Assembly (NCBI GenBank): GCA_030446945.1
Contig: JAUJMI010000169.1
Coordinates: 1 to 7,429 of the forward strand
DNA length: 7,429 nt
Origin: Longimicrobium sp.
GTDB taxonomy: Bacteria; Gemmatimonadota; Gemmatimonadetes; Longimicrobiales; Longimicrobiaceae
Reading direction: 5' to 3'
Made by a program: the position numbers and the translations under genes. This document shows, one piece after another, positions 1 to 6,296 of the stretch (position 1 is its first letter; each line of letters opens with the position of its first letter). The notes beneath the pieces were generated by a model. That model saw only the letters and a list, made by a program, of their open reading frames with translations. It had not been told where the DNA came from and made no database searches.

Positions 1-437
1 TGCTCAGGTTCCTGGCGTCGCGCGTGAAGTCGCGCCGCATCGTCCTCCCGCCGCACCCGGTGCTGGTGGAGGACTTCCGCGCCTGCATCCGCGCCGGGAG
101 CCGCGCCCTCGTCACCGCCCCTCACCTCCCCGGCGACCGTGACGCGCAGGGCCGCACCCACGCGCGCGACATCCTGCGCACCCTGCTGGCCGGAGCGCGC
201 AAAGCCGTCCGCCGCGACGAGGCGCCCTATCTGGACCTGGCCGCGCGCATGATCGAGTCGGGGAGCCTATCCGAGCGCATCCGCGCCGAGCTGGAGCCCT
301 TCGCTGACGCCGACGACGAGCAGTTCACCGAGGCCGCGCGCCGCATCTACATCGAGCTGGCGGACTCGCTCGACGCGAACGTGCCGTGGCATGGGCGCGG
401 GCTTGAGGCGTGGCGTGGCCGAGCCCAGCGCCTTTGA
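1..437 (+). CDS. C-terminal part of an unrecognised protein (5' partial)
   Basis: The frame is open from the window edge (first complete codon at 3) to a TGA at 435-437. The codons before the first possible start (GTG at 24) already read as plausible protein, LRFLASR, and no ribosome binding site precedes that GTG, so the true start is probably outside the window. About 145 residues are visible. They are soluble and mostly helical in character, rich in Arg, Ala and acidic residues, with an internal segment YLDLAARMIESGSLSERI and an ending rich in charged residues. There is no membrane segment, signal peptide or catalytic motif that I recognise. Strong GC bias at third codon positions supports real coding. 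I considered a carboxylate-amine ligase (GCS2-type) C-terminus but could not match its usual ending, so no function is assigned. Confidence 0.6.
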   Translation, partial: LRFLASRVKSRRIVLPPHPVLVEDFRACIRAGSRALVTAPHLPGDRDAQGRTHARDILRTLLAGARKAVRRDEAPYLDLAARMIESGSLSERIRAELEPFADADDEQFTEAARRIYIELADSLDANVPWHGRGLEAWRGRAQRL

Positions 438-585
438 GAAAATGCGCGCGAACGGGTGCGCTCCTCTGGCGGCAGCATGCGCTCACGTTGTCAGATTTCT
501 GGCGGTACATCCTTCTGGTGCGGCTGTTGGGCCGGGACTATCCTGCGGGTGCAGTCCCCAGCGAGCCGCACACACCCGAGGGATC

Positions 586-1202
586 ATGGCCAGCGCGTTC
601 GAAGGACGATTCACCCCCCAGGAGTACCTCGCTCGCGAGCGCGCTTCGCCCGGCTCCAAGAGCGAGTATGTCAACGGCCACATCTACGCGATGGGCGGCG
701 CAAGCCTCGCGCACAACCGCATCGTGTTCAACCGCGCGCGGGAGCTGGGCAACCAGATCCGCGGCGGCCCGTGCAGCGCCAGTGTCAACGACATGCGCGT
801 CAAGGTGCCACAGACGGATATGTACACGTACCCGGACGTGGTCGTGGTTTGCGGCGAGCCCAGGCTGGAGGACGACCATTTCGACACGCTGCTGAACCCA
901 GCCATCATCATCGTGGTGCTCTCCCCCTCCACGGAGCGGTACGACCGCGGCGACAAGTGGGCGCACTTCCGTCAGCTGGAATGTCTGCAGATGTACGTGC
1001 TGGTGACCCAGAACCAGGCCCGCGTGGAGACGTTCACGCGGCGCGGCGGCGAGTGATCTTCGCGGAGGTAAGTGGAGAAGAGAGGGTCCTGACCCTGGAA
1101 GCGGCGGATTGCTCGATTCGATTGGAAGCCATCTACGAGGGCGTGAAGACGGTTGCCACCGCGCCGGGATCCGGCGGCCCGGCGGAGGAACAAACGGCGT
1201 AA
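586..1202 (+). pseudogene. Uma2 family endonuclease (DUF820), frameshifted and missing a catalytic Glu
   Basis: The Uma2/DUF820 family has a PD-(D/E)XK nuclease-like fold and is common in multiple copies in cyanobacteria and other bacteria; its cellular role is poorly known. The ATG at 586 has GAGGG just upstream. Family landmarks are visible: SEYVNGHIYAMGGASLAHNR near the N-terminus, NDMRVKV around residue 70, YTYPD with the metal-binding Asp at residue 84, LSPSTERYDRGDKW with Lys at residue 124, and MYVLV. The frame ends early at a TGA (1054-1056) after 156 residues. The expected C-terminal strand region (IFAEVSGEE to AIYEGV) continues in another frame to a TAA at 1200-1202. Restoring one G after 1055 (TG to TGG, Trp) rejoins the frames into about 205 residues, a normal family length. 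In addition, the family's VEVLSPST motif reads IVVLSPST here, so the catalytic Glu is Val (residue 110, codon 913-915). A sequencing error could explain the frameshift but would not explain the substitution as easily. The gene is therefore probably inactive. Confidence 0.85.
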
Positions 1203-1281
1203 GTGTGGCTGCTACAAGCTGTTACACGCTATTGCGGCACGGGTCGTGCGGTCCCCCGCGGCGAACCCTTTATCGTCTAAG

Positions 1282-1629
1282 ATGATGCCGCTACGAAACT
1301 TCGAAGACTCGCGAGGACAGCCCTGCACGGTGTGGAACGTCACACCCTTCGCGGTGCAGGGGACGGAACGGCGAACGGTCGAGCGCCGGGTGTCCGGTGG
1401 CGTGCTGTACAGCGGCCCGGAGCGCCGGACCAGCAGGGACCGCCGCGTGCGCTCCCCCGGGCTGATGATGCCGGGGCTGGGTTCGGGGTGGCTCTGCTTC
1501 GAGCGCGGGGAGGAGAAACGGCGCCTGAGCCCCATCCCGCCCGGCTGGGAGGCGGCGCCGGATGCGGAGCTGGAGGCGCTGTTCGAGCAGGCCCGCCCGG
1601 TCACCCGCCGCGCGCTCGCGATCTCGTAG
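1282..1629 (+). CDS. Small protein of unknown function with paired Arg-rich motifs
   Basis: This encodes 115 residues (114 if the second ATG at 1285 is used). No clear ribosome binding site separates the two starts. The frame is also open further upstream to 1153, but that extension overlaps the Uma2 C-terminal segment and looks non-coding. The protein begins with an NFEDSRGQPCTVWNV segment, has two related Arg-rich stretches (ERRTVERR, residues 29-36, and ERRTSRDRR, 47-55), then a GWLCFERGEEKRRLSPIPPGW block (69-89) and an acidic helix with a final Arg-rich tail. I recall short proteins with this layout (a W/F-rich start and a RRL-PIPPGW block) as frequent in Gemmatimonadota, with no known function. 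There is no signal peptide or membrane segment. A hairpin lies 27 bases after the stop. Confidence 0.65.
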   Translation: MMPLRNFEDSRGQPCTVWNVTPFAVQGTERRTVERRVSGGVLYSGPERRTSRDRRVRSPGLMMPGLGSGWLCFERGEEKRRLSPIPPGWEAAPDAELEALFEQARPVTRRALAIS

Positions 1630-1656
1630 GGAGTCGCGGGTCCTGCGGAAACGGCG

Positions 1657-1684
1657 GAGGCGCGGGAAAGATCTCCCGCGCCTC
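1657..1684. terminator. GC-rich hairpin between convergent genes
   Basis: A perfect 11-base-pair stem (1657-1667 with 1674-1684, left arm GAGGCGCGGGA) encloses a 6-base loop, AAGATC. It sits in the 85-base gap between the stops of the plus-strand small gene and the minus-strand DUF1003 gene, so it can serve as a terminator in both directions. Neither side has a real T tract, as is usual for terminators of very GC-rich genomes, so strict intrinsic termination is not proven. Confidence 0.65.
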
Positions 1685-1714
1685 GCGCTCCGCGTGCCCG
1701 CCGGAAAGTGCGTC

Positions 1715-2299
1715 CTAACGCCGCCCGTCCACCCCGTTCAGCTGGCGCTCGTGGCGCTCCATGTGGTCCAGCACCCTCTCGGGAGCCACGTCCTGCGCCA
1801 GCTCGCGCAGCTCGGGGTGTTTGGCGGCGTCCACGTCCAGCCGCCTGGCGATCTCGGTCACCAGGGTGATGAGCTGGGTGATCTCGTGCTCGGCCAGGAG
1901 CGAGACCTGGAGGTCCAGGTCGGCGCGCGTGTCGGCCTGGGCCTGCATGCGGTTCTGCGAGATCAGCACGAAGGTGGAGAGGAAGATCGCCTCCACCGAC
2001 GCCATCATCGCCAGCACCACGAACGAGGGATCGAAGCGCGGGAGCGGCGTCCACCCCAGGTTGACGATGATCCACGACCCGAAGATCGCCAGGTGGAGGT
2101 ACACGAAGAGCATGCTCCCCGTGAAGCGCGTCACCCGGTCGGCGATGCGGTCCTGCGCGCTCTTCCGCCGCTCGTCCTCGCGCCGGCGCTCGAGGAGGGC
2201 GACGATGTTGCGGTCCACCACGCCGGCCATCTCCGGCGTCTGGTCCCGGTCCGGGATCAGGCGCCGGTGATTGAGCGGCGCCTCGCGAGGCGCGTCCAT
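1715..2299 (-). CDS. DUF1003 family membrane protein
   Basis: The 194-residue protein has a charged N-terminal cytoplasmic part (about 1-60, including ERRREDERRKSAQDRIADRV), two hydrophobic membrane segments (about 62-83 and 93-115) and a C-terminal helical region. The pattern of a polar linker with FDP between the two segments, followed by LISQNRMQAQADTRADLDLQVSLL-like sequence, is the signature of DUF1003, whose conserved core contains the same FDP and SQNR motifs. The family's function is unknown; it is an inner-membrane protein by topology. The ATG at 2299 overlaps the stop of the preceding cyanophycinase gene by one base (TGATG), which implies translational coupling and co-expression. 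The C-terminal tail (ELRELAQDVAPERVLDHMERHERQ) is highly charged and probably helical. The family call is firm; any link to peptide metabolism is inferred only from position. Confidence 0.88.
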   Translation of the reverse strand: MDAPREAPLNHRRLIPDRDQTPEMAGVVDRNIVALLERRREDERRKSAQDRIADRVTRFTGSMLFVYLHLAIFGSWIIVNLGWTPLPRFDPSFVVLAMMASVEAIFLSTFVLISQNRMQAQADTRADLDLQVSLLAEHEITQLITLVTEIARRLDVDAAKHPELRELAQDVAPERVLDHMERHERQLNGVDGRR

Positions 2300-3195
2300 C
2301 AGTCGCCGGTCCCCAGCTCCGCCGTGCGGCTCCCCCCGCTGGTAGGCGACGTGGGGGTGGGCACCCGGTCGCCGTTGGGGAGGATGGGGCGGTGCGTCTG
2401 CAGGTCGAATCCGTACCCGGTGGGAAGGACGTGGATGAGCGCGTCGGTCAGCGCCAGCACGTCCTCGTCGCTGGCGCGGGGGGCGCTGGAGTGGGTGACG
2501 TGGCCGTTGAACACCATCACCGCGTTCTCCCCCAGCACGGTGAATCTGACGCCCAGATCCACCTCGACGGCGGTGTTCTCGTCGATGCCGATCCCCAGCA
2601 CCTGCGGGTTGTGGGCGAAGACGGTCATCAGGCGGCTCACGCGGCCGCGCTGGTTGAAGTGGGTGTCGACCACGGTGTCGCGCCACAATCCCAGCCCGGG
2701 GGCGAGCGAAACATCCGCGCGGCGCACGGAGCCCTCGTTGGTGCCGCCGATCAGCATCACGCTGCTCATGGCGGCGGCGCCCGCGCTGGTGCCGGCCACG
2801 ATCATGCCGTGGTTGAAGAGGCGCTCGCGGATTCCTTCTGCGAAGTGCGTCCCCGCGATGAGGGCAACGAGCCTGAGCTGGTCGCCGCCGGTGAAGAAGA
2901 CGCCCGTCGCGCGCTGCACCGCTTCCAGCAGCTCGGGGACGTCCGCTTCGTTGCGCTCCTCGACGACCGCGGGGATGACCTCCGCCACGCCCAGCTCGTC
3001 GAACACCTTGCGGTAGGTCTCGAACGCCTCTTCGGCGTCGCCCGCCGGCGACGAGCAGACGATGATGCGCGCCTGGTCACCCCCCACCAGCTCCACCACG
3101 CGGGCCAGGATCTCCATGTCGCCGCCGTCCTTCTCCTCGGCGCCGCCGATCACCACCAGCCGCCCGACCTTCCCCGATCCATCCGTTTTCGACAT
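2299..3195 (-). CDS. cphB: Cyanophycinase-like serine peptidase (family S51)
   Basis: Cyanophycinase hydrolyses cyanophycin (a poly-Asp backbone with Arg side chains) to beta-Asp-Arg dipeptides in the cytoplasm. This protein is 298 residues, close to the usual 270-300, with no signal peptide. It opens with the glutamine-amidotransferase-like strand GRLVVIGGAEEK (11-22). It has FTGGDQ (101-106), the nucleophile elbow GTSAGAAAMS with Ser137, the pocket motif DTHFNQRGRVSRL (177-189) and IGIDENTAV (202-210). Comparing with the numbering of the Synechocystis enzyme as I remember it (Ser132, Gln101, Asp172, Gln173, Arg178, Arg180, Arg183), a constant offset of five gives Ser137, Gln106, Asp177, Thr178, Arg183, Arg185 and Arg188. 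Only Gln173 is changed, to Thr. The ATG at 3195 follows GAGAGGGG at 3199-3206. The gene lies 68 bases after the SMP-30 gene and overlaps the DUF1003 gene. It could instead be an S51 peptidase with another isoaspartyl or acidic-peptide substrate. Confidence 0.88.
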   Translation of the reverse strand: MSKTDGSGKVGRLVVIGGAEEKDGGDMEILARVVELVGGDQARIIVCSSPAGDAEEAFETYRKVFDELGVAEVIPAVVEERNEADVPELLEAVQRATGVFFTGGDQLRLVALIAGTHFAEGIRERLFNHGMIVAGTSAGAAAMSSVMLIGGTNEGSVRRADVSLAPGLGLWRDTVVDTHFNQRGRVSRLMTVFAHNPQVLGIGIDENTAVEVDLGVRFTVLGENAVMVFNGHVTHSSAPRASDEDVLALTDALIHVLPTGYGFDLQTHRPILPNGDRVPTPTSPTSGGSRTAELGTGD

Positions 3196-3263
3196 TGCCC
3201 CCTCTCGGTTCCGTCACCCACCTCCCGCATCGTGGAGGAGCAGAGTCAAAGATCACGCCACGC

Positions 3264-4130
3264 TCAACCCACGAACGGCGCCACCGGCACTCCGGGCACT
3301 TCCACCGGGACGCGGAAGAGGTCGCCGGACTCCCACGCTGCCTCGATCTGCTCGTCGCCCAGCCCGATCTGCGCCGTCGTCACGTACAGCTCGCGCCGCT
3401 CCGGCCCGCCGAACGCGCAGCTGGTGGGGATGGGCACGGGGAGCTCGATGCGACCCACCTCCCGCCCGTCCGGCGCGAAGCGGATGACGCACCCCCCCTC
3501 CCACTGCGCCGACCAGAGGCACCCCTCGGTGTCGGTGGAGGCGCCGTCCGGAAAGCTGTCTTCGCCCGACAGGTCCGCGAAGACGCGGCGTTCCCCCACC
3601 GTGCCCGCGTCCGCGTCGAACGGATAGGCGTAGATCCGCTTGGCCGGCGAGTCAGCCAGGTACATCGTGCGCTCGTCGGGGCTCCACGCGAACCCGTTGG
3701 CGATGGTGAGCTCCCCGCCCATGCGCCGCAACCCGGAGCCGTCCAGCCGCCAGACTGACGCCTCGCCATCCTCTTTCGCGAACGTGCCGAACCAGAGGCG
3801 GCCGCGAGGGTCGCACTTGCCGTCGTTGATGCGCTCGCGCGCGTCGAGCCCGGGCACCGCGGCGAGCGTCTCCACCCGCCCCGTCTCAGCGCTCAGCCGC
3901 ACGACGCGCTGGCGCAGCCCCACCAGGGCGCCGCCCTGCGCGGGGACGGCAAAGGCCACGGCCTCGCCCATGTCGAAGGCACGTTCCTGGCCGGTGCGCG
4001 GATCCCGGCGGTGCACGCGGTAGCCCCACACGTCCACCCACCAGAGCACCCCTTCCGCGGCGTCCCACGAGGGGCCCTCGCCCAGGCGGGCGCGGGCGCG
4101 GAGGACGGCGGTGGGTTGGGCTTCGGGCAT
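3264..4130 (-). CDS. SMP-30/gluconolactonase/LRE family protein
   Basis: Members are six-bladed beta-propeller metalloenzymes that mostly hydrolyse sugar lactones (gluconolactonase, regucalcin). The 288-residue length is typical. The metal ligands expected for the family are visible: Glu18 in ARLGEGPSWD, Asn145 in IANGFAWSPD and Asp195 in FPDGASTDTEG. The substrate-side Arg100 and Asn102 in RINDGKCDPRGRLWFGTF are also present. These correspond to Glu18, Asn154, Asp204, Arg101 and Asn103 of mammalian SMP-30 as I recall them, so the site looks intact. There is no signal peptide, so the enzyme is probably cytoplasmic. The ATG at 4130 has no strong ribosome binding site. A hairpin upstream at 4212-4245 separates it from the lipoprotein genes, so it may start a transcript running on into cphB and the DUF1003 gene. 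The substrate cannot be deduced, and no sugar-acid pathway gene lies beside it. Confidence 0.9.
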   Translation of the reverse strand: MPEAQPTAVLRARARLGEGPSWDAAEGVLWWVDVWGYRVHRRDPRTGQERAFDMGEAVAFAVPAQGGALVGLRQRVVRLSAETGRVETLAAVPGLDARERINDGKCDPRGRLWFGTFAKEDGEASVWRLDGSGLRRMGGELTIANGFAWSPDERTMYLADSPAKRIYAYPFDADAGTVGERRVFADLSGEDSFPDGASTDTEGCLWSAQWEGGCVIRFAPDGREVGRIELPVPIPTSCAFGGPERRELYVTTAQIGLGDEQIEAAWESGDLFRVPVEVPGVPVAPFVG

Positions 4131-4211
4131 GGACCGGTGTAGAGTTCGGGGCGCGCGGGGACCCTCACCCCCGTCTCGTTACGCTCGACTGCCGGGTGGT
4201 AGGTCGTGGAT

Positions 4212-4245
4212 GCGCGACGGGGTCCGTTGCCGGACCCCGTCGTGC
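4212..4245 (-). terminator. Terminator-like hairpin after the small lipoprotein gene
   Basis: A perfect 12-base-pair stem (CGACGGGGTCCG at 4215-4226 pairing with 4231-4242) encloses the tetraloop TTGC. It extends by one G-T and two GC pairs to 4212-4245. It begins 21 bases beyond the minus-strand stop codon at 4267, the usual place for a terminator, and ahead of the SMP-30 gene. No T tract follows on the minus strand. Confidence 0.65.
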
Positions 4246-4266
4246 TTGCGATCCGTCCTGGCGTGC

Positions 4267-4599
4267 TTACGGCTGGGTCCCGGTGCCGGTGGTGCCGCCG
4301 GTCGTGTCGGTGGTCCCGGTGGTGCCGCCCGTGGTGCCCGCGCCCATCCCCGTCGTGTCCGCGGTCATGCCGGTGCCGGTCGTGCCCGTGGTCCCGGCAG
4401 CGCCGCCGGCCGCCGCGGGATCGGTGGTGCCGGTCATCGCCGGGTCCACGGTGGTGCCCGCCGCGCCCGCGTCCGTCGTGGCCGCACCGCCTGCCTCGCC
4501 CGCGGCCCCGCCCTCTCCACCCTCGCCACCGCCGCCACACGCCGCGGCGCCGACCATCGCGGCCAGGGCAAGGGTCGAAAGAAGTCGGCTCGTCTTCAT
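4267..4599 (-). CDS. Small low-complexity lipoprotein, copy 1 of a tandem pair
   Basis: This encodes 110 residues. The start MKTSRLLSTLALAAMVGAAAC is a short basic region, a hydrophobic stretch and a Cys at 21, which fits a lipoprotein signal peptide, although the residues before Cys (AAA) are a weak lipobox. Everything after Cys21 is low complexity: a Gly/Glu run, then Thr/Gly/Ala with scattered Asp and Met, and no predicted fold. Such a tail suggests a disordered, envelope-anchored protein; no enzymatic role is visible. The ATG at 4599 has an excellent ribosome binding site, TGGAGGA (4604-4610), four bases away. The next gene upstream on the same strand (4725-5057) encodes a protein of identical length with a near-identical block, so the two are paralogues from a tandem duplication. 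Translation is supported by the signal peptide and ribosome binding site rather than by homology. Confidence 0.72.
   Translation of the reverse strand: MKTSRLLSTLALAAMVGAAACGGGGEGGEGGAAGEAGGAATTDAGAAGTTVDPAMTGTTDPAAAGGAAGTTGTTGTGMTADTTGMGAGTTGGTTGTTDTTGGTTGTGTQP
4432..4500. repeat. Direct repeat within lipoprotein copy 1
   Basis: This stretch matches 4914-4985. It comprises 15 identical bases (4432-4446), a short gap region with a 3-base length difference, then 42 identical bases (4450-4491), one mismatch and eight more identical bases. It encodes the GGAATTDAGAAGTT-DPAMT part of the lipoprotein. The indel preserves the reading frame. Confidence 0.8.
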
Positions 4600-4724
4600 C
4601 GTGTCCTCCAGAACTCGATTTGGTGAATTGCGCGGCTCCTCGGCCGCGATGCCGGCGTCCTACGCAACATCCACCCCGCACCCCGTACAGCCGCGCGCCA
4701 CCGAGGCCGCCGTGTTACGCTCCG

Positions 4725-5057
4725 CTACGGGGTGGGGGGCGGGGGCGTCCCCGGCGTCGGCGTGGAGGCGCCGCTGGTGGTGCCGGCCGGTCCGCCCGCG
4801 GTGGATGCGTCCAGGGCGGGGCTCTGCCCGGCCGTGTCCGTGGTCGCGCCGGTGGTGGCGCCGCCCGTCGTGCCGCCGGTCACGGTGGGGTCGGTGGCCC
4901 CCGTGGTGCCGCTGGTCATCGCCGGGTCTGCCGTGGTGGTGCCCGCCGCGCCCGCGTCCGTCGTGGCCGCACCGCCCGCCTCGCCGCCCTCTTCACCGCC
5001 GCACGCCGCCAGCATCGCCGCCAGCGCCAGGGCCGGGATCATCCGTGTCGTCTTCAT
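4725..5057 (-). CDS. Small low-complexity lipoprotein, copy 2 of a tandem pair
   Basis: This encodes 110 residues. MKTTRMIPALALAAMLAAC contains a textbook lipobox (LAAC, Cys19), so the mature protein should be lipid-anchored. The remainder is a GGEEGGEAGG run followed by Thr/Gly/Ala-rich sequence with spaced Asp, ending in a Pro/Thr tail (TPTPGTPPPPTP) absent from copy 1. The block GGAATTDAGAAGTT and a DPAMT motif are shared with copy 1. The ATG at 5057 follows TGGAGGA (5061-5067) by three bases. It starts only 23 bases after the iadA stop, so it is probably co-transcribed with that gene. The frame continues open far upstream on this strand, but the signal peptide and ribosome binding site fix the start here. 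The function is unknown. Confidence 0.75.
   Translation of the reverse strand: MKTTRMIPALALAAMLAACGGEEGGEAGGAATTDAGAAGTTTADPAMTSGTTGATDPTVTGGTTGGATTGATTDTAGQSPALDASTAGGPAGTTSGASTPTPGTPPPPTP
4914..4985. repeat. Direct repeat within lipoprotein copy 2
   Basis: This is the partner of 4432-4500. The 42-base exact run is at 4935-4976. The near-identity contrasts with the divergence of the rest of the two genes and points to recent duplication or gene conversion. Confidence 0.8.
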
Positions 5058-5080
5058 CGCTCCTCCAGTCGGTTGAACGT

Positions 5081-6256
5081 TCACTGCCGCGACCCCTCGG
5101 CGTCGCGGTCGGGGCACTTCCCCCCCACCAGGTGGATCGCCCGCTTGCTGTCCTCCAGGAAGCGCTCCTCCACCACCGTCTTCCCGTCGCGCACCATGAA
5201 GACGCCCTCGGAGAGCACGTGGACGATCTCCAGGGAGCCCTTTTCCAGGAGGAGGATATCGCCCCATTTCCCTTTCTCCAGCGTCCCCTTCATCTCCAGC
5301 TTCAGGATGCGCGCGGTGTTGCGGGTCACGAGGGCGAGCACCTGCTCCAGCGGAAAGCCGTGCTCCGTCACGCACGAGCGCACCTGCTCCGAAAGGACGC
5401 GCGGGCTGCTGATGGCGGCGTCGGACGAGGCCGTGAGGCACGCCGGGTCGCCCCCCGCGTCCAGGTAGAAGCGGAGCCACTTCGCCAGGTCTTCCTCGAT
5501 GGTGTCGACGTCCACGTTGCACCCGCGCTTCGTGAGCTCCACCGCCTCGGCCATCAGCTTCTCGTTGCGCTGCACGTGCGTGGGGTAAACGCAGCGCGGG
5601 TCTATGTCGTGCTCGTCCAGGATCAGGCGCAGCGGCCCCAGCCGGCGGTCCATCTCGCCCACGTGGAAGTGCGTCACGCCCGATTTCCTCGCCAGCATCC
5701 CGCCGATGTAGGTGTCGCTGACGACGCGCGCCAGCTCCACGGCGCTGGTGTTCATCGCGCGCCGGTCGGATATGGCCACCTCGCCGGTGCCGATCACCTC
5801 CTCCAGGAACATGATGTCGTCGCGCACCGAGTTCATGATGGAGGTGGGCGGGACGTTGTAGCCGCCCGTCCACAGGTAGGCGTTGAGCCCCTGCTCGTTG
5901 AGGCCCTTCACCTTGGCCAGGAGCCCCGCCATCGTCTTCATGGTGGTGTCCACCCCCAGCGCGCCGATCGCGGTGGTGATGCCGTACGGCACGATCTCGC
6001 CGATGAAGAACTCGGGGGTCTGCGTGGCGAATCCATCCTCGCCGCTCCCGCCCAGGAGGTGCATGTGGGGATCGATGAAGCCGGGGACCACCAGGCACCC
6101 CGTGGCGTCGATCACCTCGCACTCCACGCCGATGGCCTCCACGGCCCTGCGGTCCACCTCGCCCACCTTGCCGATCTTGCCGTCGGTGAGGAGCACCTGC
6201 TGCTTCCCGACCGGAGCCGGCGTGTAGACCTCCCCGTTCTCGATCAGCTTGATCAC
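5081..6256 (-). CDS. iadA: Isoaspartyl dipeptidase (beta-aspartyl peptidase, M38 amidohydrolase)
   Basis: The enzyme hydrolyses beta-linked aspartyl dipeptides, including beta-Asp-Arg from cyanophycin, with a two-metal centre in a TIM barrel. The protein is 391 residues (E. coli IadA is 390). The GTG at 6256 is chosen because GGGGGAGGGG (6261-6270) precedes it and the protein then starts IKLIENGEVYTP, as the family does. Residues matching E. coli IadA (from memory) are His64 and His66 in DPHMHLLGGSGE, Glu73, Tyr133 in TGGYNVPP, Arg166 in AISDRR, His198 in FHVGEMD, His227 and Arg230 in PTHVQRN, and Asp279 and Ser283 in SSDAAIS. The bridging carboxylated Lys162 of E. coli is Glu159 here, which could bridge the metals directly. 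There is no signal peptide, so it is cytoplasmic. It heads a run with lipoprotein copy 2 (23-base gap) and lies on the same strand as cphB. Dihydroorotase or deaminase functions are less likely given GGSGE and SDRR. Confidence 0.9.
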   Translation of the reverse strand: MIKLIENGEVYTPAPVGKQQVLLTDGKIGKVGEVDRRAVEAIGVECEVIDATGCLVVPGFIDPHMHLLGGSGEDGFATQTPEFFIGEIVPYGITTAIGALGVDTTMKTMAGLLAKVKGLNEQGLNAYLWTGGYNVPPTSIMNSVRDDIMFLEEVIGTGEVAISDRRAMNTSAVELARVVSDTYIGGMLARKSGVTHFHVGEMDRRLGPLRLILDEHDIDPRCVYPTHVQRNEKLMAEAVELTKRGCNVDVDTIEEDLAKWLRFYLDAGGDPACLTASSDAAISSPRVLSEQVRSCVTEHGFPLEQVLALVTRNTARILKLEMKGTLEKGKWGDILLLEKGSLEIVHVLSEGVFMVRDGKTVVEERFLEDSKRAIHLVGGKCPDRDAEGSRQ

Positions 6257-6260
6257 GCGT

Positions 6261-6270
6261 CCCCTCCCCC
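6261..6270 (-). promoter_or_regulatory. Ribosome binding site that fixes the iadA GTG start
   Basis: On the minus strand GGGGGAGGGG is followed by ACGC and then the GTG at 6256-6254. No in-frame ATG with such a site is near, and the protein N-terminus begins at the family-typical point, so this GTG is preferred. Confidence 0.65.
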
Positions 6271-6296
6271 GCTCCGATGGTCCCCCCGCACAAGAC

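Noticed and set aside
2392..3627. A 411-codon plus-strand open frame
   Set aside because: It is antisense to the cyanophycinase and SMP-30 genes, whose motifs are unmistakable; it is a mirror of their codon bias.
3264..4130. The SMP-30 family protein as a step of cyanophycin breakdown
   Set aside because: The known pathway needs only a peptidase and a dipeptidase; the family acts on lactones, and proximity alone does not support a role.
4170..4200. The motif GTTACGCTC at about 4180, recurring at about 4714 beside stop codons or intergenic DNA, as a possible dispersed intergenic repeat
   Set aside because: Only nine bases are shared within the window, which is not enough to define a repeat family without the rest of the genome.
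4631..4648. A 6-base-pair hairpin (CGCGGC with GCCGCG) between the two tandem lipoprotein genes
   Set aside because: It is too short to stand out in DNA this GC-rich, and it lies close to the downstream start rather than after the upstream stop.
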